From Scatophagus argus (taxonomy: Eukaryota; Chordata; Actinopteri; Scatophagidae): 64,000 nt of DNA. This document shows positions 21,890 to 31,525 of the stretch, piece by piece. The stretch is taken from NCBI RefSeq assembly GCF_020382885.2, contig NC_058500.1, positions 25,829,233 through 25,893,232 on the forward strand, read 5' to 3'. The notes below the pieces were generated by a model that made no database searches, was not told where the DNA came from, and saw only the letters and a list, made by a program, of their open reading frames with translations. The translations under genes and the position numbers were made by a program. Every line of letters starts with the position of its first letter. Position 1 is the stretch's first letter.

Positions 21890-24340
21890 ACAAAAAAAGC
21901 AGAGATGGTATCCTAAGGTCACCAAACCTAACATAAATCCTGCTCATAAACATTATGAACAGAACCAGTGACAAAGGACAGTCCTGGTAGAGTGCAACCC
22001 TGACTAAGAATGACTTTGACTTACTGCCGACAACACAAACCAAGCTCTCACTGATGAGTTGCTTAACTCCCCCAGTGACTTCTGCTCTAGTGATGAGGCT
22101 CTGTTTCCTCTACTGAATATGTGTCTGTGGGATTAAGAATATTCTTGAAGTTTTCCTTTCACCATCCAACTATTTCTACAGTAGAGGTCAGGAGCTCCTC
22201 CCCAGTGTAAACAGTGTGAACAAAGTGTCTCTTCCCCTTCCTGAGATGGTTTGCCAGATTTTCTTCAAGGCTAACCCAAAGTCTTCTTCAGTGGTCTCAC
22301 CAAACTCCCCCCACATCCTTGTTTTTGCTTCCTTGACAGCCTGAGCCATGCATCGTTTGACCTGCCAGTAGCTGTCTTGTCCAACTTGATAGTATCCTTC
22401 ACCTCTGGTGTCCACCAGTTCAGGGATCACCGCCACGACTAGCACCAGTGACTTTGTGACCGCAGCTCCAAACAGCTGCCTTGAACATGACCTACTCAGA
22501 TTCCATGTCCCCCACTACCTCCCGAATGCAGTCACAGCTCTGACTTAAGTGGGAATTGAGGCTCATTCTGACAAGGTCCTCAGCCAGACATTCCCAGTAA
22601 ACCCTCACTGTTCATTTAGGTCTGCCAGGTATGTTCAGCATCCTCCCTAGCCACTTGATCCAACTCACCACCAGGCAGTGATCAGTTGACAGCTCTGCTG
22701 CTCTCTTCATCTATATATTCAGTATATATGGCCCCAGATTTGCTGATACGACTACAAAGGTGAAGACTACCTCTGACCTAAGGCGAAGTGCACTCATGGA
22801 TCCCCTTATGTTCAAAACAGGGTGTTAGTTATGGACAGTCTGTGACTAGCATAGAAGTCCAACAGCTGAACTTTGGTTCAGTTCAGATCGGACAATCCTC
22901 CCAGTCACGCCCCTCCAGGTCACACTGTCATTGCCCACATGGGTGTTGAAGTCCGCCAGTAGATGATGGAGTCCCCAGTAGGGGCACCTTCCAGCATCCA
23001 TCCCATGGACTCCAAAAACAGTGGGTACATGTTGGGATCTCAAGTCATGTGCTGAGATTAAACAACAGAGAGGCTTGCACGTAGTCCCAGAAGTCTGAAC
23101 AAGACTTTTACAATCCTGTGTTTAAAGAAGCCCTACTCACTGAGGAAATTAGTGCACTATAAGCGCTGGATGAGCGCACAACAGTCTCGCCAGCTTCAGA
23201 CAAAGATTGCTGAGCACACATTAGCAGACTCCACAAGGCCTCCAATTGCAACATATCGGAGCAACGCAAAGTAAGAGGCTTATGTCTAAAACAAGCTGGT
23301 TTATACGATTCTCCCCTGCTTTATCTACTTCTTCTTCTCCTTTTCCTCATTTACTGGCTCCTATTTACACACACCTTAGACACCCACAATCATCTCAGGG
23401 GCAGTCCATCTCTTTGTTGGACACCTGCTAGACCGCATTGTCCTCCCTTTTGTTCAAACCCTTACTGTTAAGCCTTCCACTGGATTGTGACGGGTAGTGC
23501 TTGCATTCAACCTTTCATTGTTCACATGATTAGAATTAATGTGTCTGAGATATTGGTACTTCTTAGTGAACACCGGGTTTAGACTGTTTTTCCAGTTTGG
23601 TTATTGGACCCTGGTAACAGGGTGGTGCCCATTCATTGACATTATTTTTCAATAATTTTACAACTCTGCTAATAACCAAATCTGTTCTTACCTGTACACG
23701 ACAGTACTCTGAACTATTGGCTGTTTGATCTATAAGCACAGACGGTCAGGACCCATTGCCCGACCTGAAGGCGCAGCAAAGAAACCCTTTTGTTCACTGG
23801 GGTAAACTCCAATATGCAGGCAGAGAGCTCAAAGACTATTAGTAAGCCCACACCTGCCCTCCACCTCCCACCCTACATAGCTCCATGAAAGAGGACAATC
23901 AAACACCTCTCGAGGAAGTTGGTTTCAGAGCCCAAGTTGTGCATAGAGGTGAGCCTGACTATATCAACCTCTCAACCTCATGCACAAGCATAGGCTCCTT
24001 CCCCACAGGAGAGGGGACATTCCATGTCGCAACAGCCAGCTTCAATAACCGGGAATCAGATTGCCAAGGTCCCCGGTTTTGCCTGCTGCCCAATCTATAC
24101 TGCACCTTACTCCTTTGACACCTTCATCAAGGTCTTCATGAACTGCGCTTACTTTGGACTTTCGTCTGGGACCAGTTTGCCTTGGGAGACAATGCCAGGG
24201 GCAAAGTGCCTACAACAACATTGCTCCTATAGGATCATTAGAATGCTCAAACCCTTCCATCATGATTAGGTGGCAGTTCATGGAGGGGAAGTTAATTTTA
24301 TGTGATAGATATGCTATGACCCAGGGTCATAATATTGCAT
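21890..24340 (-). pseudogene. LINE remnant with endonuclease and RT-region scraps, split by an LTR
   Basis: Minus-strand translations include LADFNTHVGNDSVTWRGVTG (about 22870-22960), the APE-type endonuclease block of a dispersed fish LINE, with further coding scraps on both sides (22188-22445; 23880-24300). The order fits one element read leftwards: its upstream part at 23710-24300 and its downstream part at 21890-23025. An LTR-like block (23030-23703) interrupts it. Many stops and frameshifts make it inactive. The clade is not assigned. Confidence 0.65.
23030..23703 (+). mobile_element. Candidate solo LTR inserted in the LINE
   Basis: The block starts TGTTGGG, ends ACACGACA, and is flanked by GTACA (23025-23029) and GTACT (23704-23708), a near-perfect 5-bp duplication. 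Removing it would rejoin the LINE remnant. No coding sequence was recognised inside. The strand is nominal. Confidence 0.5.
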
Positions 24341-24611
24341 TTAATGTATTTTAAGTTATTCTCCTCCCTGTCCGGAGGTGGTGCTGTTTGTGTGTTTTTG
24401 TCTTGTTTTCTGTTTTCAGAGCTAAAGGAAGTCACTGTTCATAACGTAAATTGATGCCCCTTTAAAAATGGCATGTCTGTGTCTGCTGTGGACTCTTTTG
24501 TCTCAATAGCTCCCAACGTAACCCTGCTGATTTGTGTGTGATGTTTGTACTGCAGAACACTTTGAGCTTGAGTTTGTTTTTGTGGTTTTTTTTAGAAAGG
24601 TTGTAAGTAGT

Positions 24612-24760
24612 TGGTCCCCCTGTAGCTCAGTTGGTAGAGCATGTGACCCTTGTACTGAGACTGTCTGTCCTTTGCAGTGGCCACAGGTTTGACTCCTGCC
24701 TGTGGCTCATTTGCTGCATGTCATTCCCTCTTTCTGCCCCACCCCTTTCCTGTCATATCT
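24612..24760 (+). mobile_element. tRNA-derived SINE fragment
   Basis: CTGTAGCTCAGTTGGTAGAG (A-box) and GGTTTGACTCC (B-box at about 24686-24697) are spaced too far apart for a mature tRNA and are followed by SINE body sequence GCTGCATGTCATTCCCTC. Confidence 0.65.
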
Positions 24761-24761
24761 T

Positions 24762-24910
24762 CAAGATACAAGATAGGTTTATTTGTCACATACACAATCA
24801 TACATGGTTTTTATGTCCCTGCTACCAAAAAATACGTAAGTAAAAATTAAAAATTAAATATTGTTAAATAGAAACCTTATTAAAAATAAAATAAAAAAAT
24901 AAAAATGTGA
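24762..24910 (-). mobile_element. LINE 3' tail fragment
   Basis: AAGATACAAGATAGGTTTAT followed by TTGTCACATACACAATCATA is the reverse of the tail seen at 61735-61790 (TGTGTGACAAATAAAACGTA then TATCTTG repeats). This is a 3'-end family shared by two copies in opposite orientation. Confidence 0.6.
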
Positions 24911-24974
24911 GAATGCTCTATATGAATAAAAGACAAAAAGCCCCAAAAGAAACTGGGAGTTAGATGTACAGGCT

Positions 24975-25315
24975 ATGCAACTTCAAGTGAGAGCATTAGA
25001 GCTTGAACGCCAGCCTGGTGTCACTCTCATTCCAGCTGTCACTCAACAGCCCCCGCAGTCTCCCGATAATGCTTTTGATGTGAGCAAGCATATTGCACCG
25101 GTGCCCCTGTTCAGAGAGTCGAGGTCGATGTCACTGCTCATGGTGCAGATGCTGTGCTTCTACAAGAGGATGATTGTGAGATTGATCATCTTATTTGCTA
25201 CTTCTCAAAAAAGTTCAGTAAACATCAGCTGAATTATAGTACCATTGAGAAGGAGGCACTAGCATTGTTGTTAGGTTTACAGCATTTCGAGGTATATGTT
25301 GGTTCAAGTTTCACC
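24975..25315 (+). pseudogene. Ty3/gypsy-type fragment, gag joined to RNase H
   Basis: The first part (24975-25130) encodes a gag N-terminal stretch ending FDVSKHIAPVPLFRES. The next part (about 25130-25310) encodes an RNase H stretch with ICYFSKKFSKHQLNYSTIEK and EALALLLGLQHFEVYVGSS. Everything between gag and RNase H (capsid, protease, RT) is missing, so an internal deletion fused the two ends. It belongs to a different gypsy family from the element at 47522. Confidence 0.65.
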
Positions 25316-25856
25316 TAAAAAAGGGGAGCTCATTTTATGCTACGCTCAGTTTCCTCAAGGCCGGGCATAACAGATAATGATTTAGACACTATTGCTTACC
25401 AAACGGCCGTAGTGTTTTTTTCCCTCATGACGGACAGTTGATTTTGTGTTTCTGCTTAAAGTGTTTTACTGTTAGTTGACACGGGATATAATCATAGCCT
25501 ACCTGACTATGACAATAAAGGAGATTTTTTGGTCAAATGGCCTACCCTTAATGCCCTTGCCCAATGTAATACTAAAGCAAAAATGAATACAATAAATACA
25601 AGAATGTGAAGGTAAAATGATTTTTCATCTACCTATAAAGCAAGAAATCTCTCTGTCTGTAAGTACATATGTATATCCCCTGAATAGCTTAAGAAACCTT
25701 CATCTGATCTGCCTGAAACTTGGCCAGTGTGGTTCTGAAAATGAAGTGTTGAATTTGGTGGAGTTTTGGCAAGGCCCACCTCAAGAAAAATCTGTATCAG
25801 TTTAAGTGTACAATATCTTGCGCCGTACAGTCACCACATCTGCTTATATAAATATA
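25316..25856. other. Intergenic, nothing identified
   Basis: No gene is supported. It may include further degraded LTR-element sequence adjoining 24975-25315. Confidence 0.4.
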
Positions 25857-26164
25857 GGGGGCAGTCGTGGCCTAGAGGTTGGAGAAGCGTCTTGTGACCA
25901 GAGGGGTGCCGGTTCGATCCCCCCCACCCGGACTGGCAGGAAAAATTTGGGTGTGATGGAGTCATTAATAATGCCCCTCCCCCTCCATTAGCCAGCTTGA
26001 GCAAGGCATTTAACACCCAATTTGCTCTCTGGGCGCCTGACAATGGCAGCCCACTGCTCCTGTGTGTTCACTGCATGTTGCATGTGTGTGTGTTTCAATC
26101 AGTGATGGGTTAAATGCAGAGAAGTAATTTCCAAGCTTGGGATTAGTAAAGTGAAATAAAATAA
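25857..26164 (+). mobile_element. tRNA-derived SINE
   Basis: The head GGGGCAGTCGTGGCCTAGAGG, the B-box GGTTCGATCCC (about 25911-25921), TTGAGCAAGGCATTTAACAC and GGGTTAAATGCAGAGAAG mark a SINE related to that at 14839. The flanks share AAATATA (25850-25856 and 26165-26171), a likely target-site duplication. Confidence 0.8.
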
Positions 26165-26481
26165 AAATATAGAAGAATAGCTGAAAAGGCTTGGTTGTGG
26201 TAATGTCATACTTTGATGATGCTAGAACATACAGATAGGTCATCCAGGTGATGCTGGTATTGTACCAGATGCCAGCACTATCCTTTTGTAACTATTTTTG
26301 AATCCTAATGGCATGTCTTGACTTGATGTTCCAAAATGACATTTAATGTTTCAATGTTTGCTCGTTCCCACCCAAAATAGTTTACACTGAACATATAACT
26401 TACAGCTGACAGTAATATAAAAATGTAATAATAATAATAAAATACATTTAATTTAAATTAATTCACCATCTAACACACTGG
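26165..26481. other. Intergenic 3' of cnp3
   Basis: AT-rich sequence with nothing identified. Confidence 0.45.
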
Positions 26482-26822
26482 TTTATTTAATGTGCATTAA
26501 AGCATGACAATGGTCCCTCTGAAAATAGGTAAGCTGTTATCACTTGTGTAATAAAAGGAAAAAATCAGACTCAGCTATTTTGCAAAATAACATTTTACTA
26601 CAATACAACAAGACAACTCTACTTCATCCAACAAAAAAATAATAAATACATTTACAATAATTTAAGCTTTAACAGTATATATAAAGGAAATCAGTTCTGC
26701 AACAGTTCTGAACTTCGGACAGGGGAGACTGAAGTAAGAGTCTTTAAAGTGACAATCAAAGTGTTGTGACTGAGAGGAGCTCCAGTGTTGATGTCCATGG
26801 GAAAATCCAATGTTATCCATGC
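26482..26822 (-). other. Candidate non-coding third exon (3' UTR) of cnp3
   Basis: The splice acceptor TTGTCTACAG ends at 26823 on the minus strand. A candidate AATAAA lies at 26487-26482. A matching donor (GTAGGA) directly follows the cnp3 stop codon at 27840. An intron just after the stop and an untranslated last exon fit the CNP gene plan. Exon limits are inferred from signals only. Confidence 0.45.
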
Positions 26823-26839
26823 CTGTAGACAACACAAAA

Positions 26840-27838
26840 ACACATTATTACACCAGATTGAAGAGCAGTTTCTTACATTTGAAAACTGAACCACCTGTTC
26901 TCATGCAGATGCTAAGCGACGGCATAGATGAATGTCATTCTCAGTGTAAATGTGAAGGAGCTGTCACAATTAAGGCTATTTACTCTTCGTAAATCAATGG
27001 AAAACTATTTTGATGCATTTTTACGCAAACAATTATAATGATTCCTCCTGAAACAGATTACTAAAAAGGATTCATGGACGGCATGGATGGATTTTTAGAA
27101 ATGATTTTGTCTGCACTGCTTTATTTGGCTGTTAAATGCCAGTAGCATTTTTTTCCTAACTTTGGGCATACCTGTGCTGCATTATGTTTAATCTCATTGT
27201 AGTAAAAGAATATTTACATAATAAATTGATTGTATAAAATCAAACACTCAAATATGTCTGTTTATCTAGTTCAAACACCCTTGATGAAGGTCCAGGGGAA
27301 TGGAAAGATTTGATGTTACCAATAAATTGTGATGCTGAGCAAGAGCACTGTGTTCAGTTCAGACAAGATATACTTTCCAATGCATTTGTATCTGAGAGGG
27401 TTGGATGTGCAAATGTATTTTTTAGCAATCTTTTTCTACTTGTGAAATATATAGCCTAGACTACTTTATTAACTATAAATATTAGGCTATATCTTAAGAG
27501 CGTTAATGTTATCAACATTTTTTTAAAGTACCATAACTATAATTATCAATTATAACTGATTTATAATTTGACTGTATCATATTTGAACTGGAATTTGTTA
27601 ATGCTGTTCTACAAACACAACGCATTTCACAAAACTGTAACGTCTTTCCTGTATTTCATTTCATATTTTTCAACACCTGTGAGTGTAAAAAGAAATGATC
27701 ATCCATGTAATAATCATTTAATATTTCTCTACACCCTAGCAATTCAGGACAGTTCACATGTTAAGTTACGTCATGTGAATAGAAAGATGTCGAAACGCCA
27801 TATAAATCAGTTTTCTGAGCTTCAGCTCTCTGGTTCCT
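26840..27838. other. Candidate cnp3 intron 2
   Basis: No coding feature. AT-rich sequence lies between the cnp3 stop codon and the candidate 3' UTR exon. Confidence 0.4.
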
Positions 27839-27842
27839 ACCC

Positions 27843-28504
27843 TCAGCATCCCAGCCCGCTGAAGGAGCCGATCCTCTCTAACCGGACACCGAAGCAGCTT
27901 CTCAGCCCACCCTTCTTGTACCGGCTCCACGAGCGCTTGGAAGTCCGCACGAGATCTTTGAAGAGACGCGCGAAGATATTTTCTGTAGCCGCCACAGCCG
28001 AGTTGCTGGCGTCGGGGGAGTCCCAGGTGCGCTGTTCAGAAGCCCCGAACACCGCCTGGTCCGCGTTTCCATCCTTCTGCACCACCTCCATCTCCTCCGA
28101 TGAGTAATATGGTGCGGTGTTGATCTCCTTCTGTAGAAGCTGCTTCAGGCTCTGTGGAGGGAGCAAACATCAGTATGTCTTCATAAGTTGCTGTTTTTTT
28201 ACGCTAATATCCGGAGCAGTTAAGCCACCTTCAGTCATAACCTCTGTCACCTTACAAACTGTGTAGAAAAAAATAATGACTATTTTTAGACAATAATAAT
28301 AATAATAACATTATAGTAACAATAATAACTAATGGTATTCGCTTTTAAGTATCACATCTCCTGGACACTAACGTCTCTGAAGCCCTCGTCTGCAGCATTA
28401 AGATAAAGGTGTAAGCTTACCTGTAGATCAGAAACGGCGCTGGCTCCTACGAAATTAATCAGTAAAAGCAAAGATAAACAGCAGACGGACAAATTTGGGT
28501 TCAT
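27843..28504 (-). CDS. C-type natriuretic peptide 3 precursor
   Basis: This encodes a CNP-type precursor. CNPs are mainly paracrine peptides, and CNP3 is the paralogue from which the ANP/BNP cluster is thought to have arisen. Exon 1 is 28504-28421 (28 codons, signal peptide core VCCLSLLLLINFVGASA, donor GTAAGC). Exon 2 is 28151-27843 (102 codons plus TGA, acceptor CCTCCACAG). The predicted length is 130 residues. The protein stops at the second ring cysteine, the hallmark of CNPs. The ring CFGVRLERIGSFSGLGC spans residues 114-130. A Lys-Lys site before Gly109 would release a 22-residue CNP-22-like peptide. The usual ring Asp is Glu120 here. Its position at the head of the nppb-nppa array supports CNP3 rather than CNP1, 2 or 4. 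I leave the symbol blank because naming varies (cnp3/nppc-like). Confidence 0.92.
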
Positions 28505-28596
28505 TTTCTTTTGTGGTTTAAATTATTTTCTTTACAAAGACAAGCTTCCCCGCTCCTCTGCCTGGCGCTCCTCCGGATATCTGGCCAGGTGCAGCA

Positions 28597-28602
28597 TTTA
28601 TA
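28597..28602 (-). promoter_or_regulatory. cnp3 TATA box
   Basis: TATAAA on the minus strand lies about 93 bases upstream of the cnp3 start codon. Confidence 0.7.
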
Positions 28603-28944
28603 CACGACCTGATTCCGTCACAAGGCCTGGGAAAATTAACGAGGGGTGACTAATGTGTATACACGTGGGAGTACCGGCTAACTTGAAAATGAGGACTTCA
28701 AGTGTTCACAGATTCAAACTCCTCTGAACCTATGACACAATATGACTGAAGAGTCAAGTCACTGGGGTTTTAATGGGTTTGTTTGGAATGGTTATTATGA
28801 TTTGTCACATTATTCTAATTTGATAGTTATTACAATTGTGCTATATAATTACTATATCCTCTCAGTACTTCGGTTCCCAAAGCAGATTTTTAAAATTTTT
28901 ATTTGTAAATGTCAGAATTTGGAGAATTTTTTTTTATTACTTTC

Positions 28945-29545
28945 TTCAAAGTCAGATGTTTACATACACTAAGTTGATTGTGACTTTAAACATCTTGAAG
29001 AATTTTTCATTAGAAGCTTCTCATAGGCTAATTGACATCGGGCTGCATAACGGGGATTCTGCCTCTTTAATTGGAGGCACACCTTCAAACAAAAGAGCCT
29101 CTTTGCATGGCATCATGGGAAAATAAAAAGAAAAACAATTGTGCACTTCACAAAATAGTAAATAATAAATCATGAGGAAAGAAAATTATGTGGATATATT
29201 GAAGCAACATCTTAAGACATCAGCCAAAAATGAAAGCTGGGATATGGATGGTGCTTCCGAATGGATAATGACCCCAATATCTCCAGATTAGTTGCAAAGT
29301 GGCTTAAGGACAACAAAGTGAAGGTACTGAAGTGGCCACACAGCCCTGACCTTAATCCTATAGAAAATTTGTGGGCAGCACTGAAAAAGCATGTGTGAAT
29401 AAAAGCCTTAGCCAACCTTAGTGAGCTCCACCAGGAATGGGCTTAAATTCCAACAAAATATTGTGAGAAGCTTCATACATGATTGATGCTGCACTGCAGA
29501 TTGTATTTTAACTGTAAAATTCCATGTGAATCTGTAAAATATTGT
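28945..29545 (+). pseudogene. Tc1-like transposon fossil
   Basis: The left end has GTTTACATACACTAAGTTGA, like Sleeping-Beauty-type inverted repeats. The coding scrap at 29310-29450 reads VLKWPHSPDLNPIENLWAAL, the block holding the catalytic Glu, followed by KALANLSELHQEW. Most of the transposase is deleted. It is a different subfamily from the element at 59242. Confidence 0.75.
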
Positions 29546-30520
29546 TTGTTTTACTTTTGTTAAACTAGCAGTTTCCCTCCACTTTTCTGAGTTAACTTAA
29601 ACTGAGTATGTTCTCCACCTACAGTATCTAATGAACAGTCAGTCTGTACTTCCTGTTTTGCTGCTGAGTGTAAGCATAAGCTGTTTGCTGTCATTTTCTT
29701 TTTGTGTGTTATACCTCACAAATCTCCTGAAGGAGTTATTATGCACACCTGCAAACTCCAGAGGTGAGACTCAGTGGAGGTTGCCAACACCCAGACATTT
29801 ACCAGGGGTAAATGATGAGCGATTATCCCTGGACCCTGTGAGACTGTGGAGGTGGATGGTGGCGTATTGACATTTCACCAGCCTCTTAATTGGAGAACCA
29901 TCATATGAAATTGACTCAAGCCTCAGGGCACTGAGGCTTGAGTCAATCACACTGTAAAATTCTGTGATAGTGAGCAAAAAACTATAAAAACTAAAAGTGT
30001 TCAATTCAAAAAGACTCCTGAATCACAAATGCATTAATGTGAACATAGCATTGTACTGTTATAGTTTGTCAAAGTGAAGCCAGTTCTAACTATTTCATGT
30101 GCTGTTGAAAAGTTAACTAGAATAAACAGTATGATCAGAAACAACACCCTGATACAGTTTTGTTTTGGAGATCTGTGTTCATCTTGTTCTAGGTACTAAA
30201 AGGAGGGCAGACTATAGCTAATTACCTTAGCACCTTCTCAGAAAATGATATACTGCAGTCCACTGTTTGTGCCCAAGGAACGAAAGTACTCCCATTCACA
30301 GTGTAACTTGGTAGTCATACAAGGAGATGGGGGTTGGGGGCTGGGTTATTCCTAAAGTCCATAACCATCTCTACTGTCTTAAGAGCACTGAGCTCCAAGC
30401 TGTTCTGCCTGCAAAAGGTTGCCAGATGGTGAAGGTGCCATCTGTATTTGCACTCATCCTCACCTGAGATGAGTTTGACGGAGCAGTGACTCGAGATGGA
30501 GCTGTTGATGCACAGGGAGA
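29546..30520. other. Intergenic, with one hairpin
   Basis: No gene is supported. It contains the perfect hairpin at 29911-29946. Confidence 0.45.
29911..29946. repeat. Perfect 16-bp-arm hairpin, 4-base loop
   Basis: TTGACTCAAGCCTCAG (29911-29926) and its exact reverse complement (29931-29946) flank the loop GGCA. Confidence 0.92.
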
Positions 30521-30524
30521 AGGA

Positions 30525-31525
30525 TAAGGTAAGATAAGATAAGGCTGATGATAGGTCTTTATGAGTCCCACAGCGTGGAAATTCTCATTGTCACAGCAGC
30601 ACAAGGATAGCAAAAGGGTGCTAACAGGTTGAGTAAAAATATACATATATTAAAAATATGGGGATATTTCAATTTTTTAAAAGAAACTATACAAAAACAG
30701 ACACAATATTTCACAATTTTTAAATTATTAGCAGTAAAACATTATAATATTGCACCAGGAGATGGGGGATTATTGCACAGTGATTTATTGAAATTCAGTT
30801 CATTGAAGAATGCACGGGGTCTGCCAGGAGCAGTGCTGGTTGTACAGTCTGACAGCAGTATGGACCTGCGGTAACACTCCTTCACACACTTGGGTTGAAA
30901 CAGAATGTCACAGAAGAAACTACCCAGTGCTCTCACAGTCTCATGCAGGGGATGAGAGTTGCTCTCCAGCTGAGAGGATAGCTTGGCTATCATCCTTTTC
31001 TATCCCACCACCTGCACTGGGTCGAGGGGGCTCCCTGAGATGGAGCTGGCCTTCCAAATAATTTTGTCCAGTCTCTTCTTGCCTGCAGTAGGGATGCTGC
31101 TGCCCAAGCAAGACCACTCCATAAAATGGGCACAAAAAAGGGCACATCCCACCAGAATCGAGGAAGGTCCTGAGGCGCGCCCCCTGCACTCCAAAGACCC
31201 TAAGTCTCCTCAGCACGTACAGTCTGTTCTGGCCCTTCCTGTGCAGTGCAGTGGAGTTGTCTGTCCAGTCCAATTTGCTGTTGAGGTGAATGCCCAGGTA
31301 CATATAAGAGTCCATTATCTCAATGTCTTTGGAGGCGGTTCCACTAACACCAGTCCACAAAGTCCTAAATCAGTTGTCTGTACACTGCATCATTCTCCTC
31401 AGTTATGAGGCCAACAATCACAGAGTCATCAGAGAACATCTGCAGGTGACTGTTGATCTGAAGGGCATAGGAGAAAGGGTGCAGCCTTGGGGGATCACCA
31501 AGAGTCTAAGAGGTATTTCTTGAAC
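30525..31525 (-). mobile_element. Rex/CR1-like LINE, degraded 3' part
   Basis: Minus-strand reading gives SYMYLGIHLNSKLDWTDNST, GQNRLYVLRRLRVFGVQGA, then frameshifts, then MIAKLSSQLESNSHPLHETV and QPKCVKECYRRSILL. The 3' UTR runs to about 30525 and ends with the reversed AAGATAAGATAAGG tail. It is the same family as the LINEs at 12908, 15630 and 40733. Confidence 0.8.

Noticed and set aside
24615..24710. tRNA gene suggested by TAGCTCAGTTGGTAGAG and a B-box
   Set aside because: The A and B boxes are too far apart, no cloverleaf with paired acceptor stem forms, and SINE body sequence follows.
25857..25940. tRNA gene suggested by GGTTCGATCCC
   Set aside because: It is the head of a SINE with flanking duplications, and no acceptor stem can be formed.
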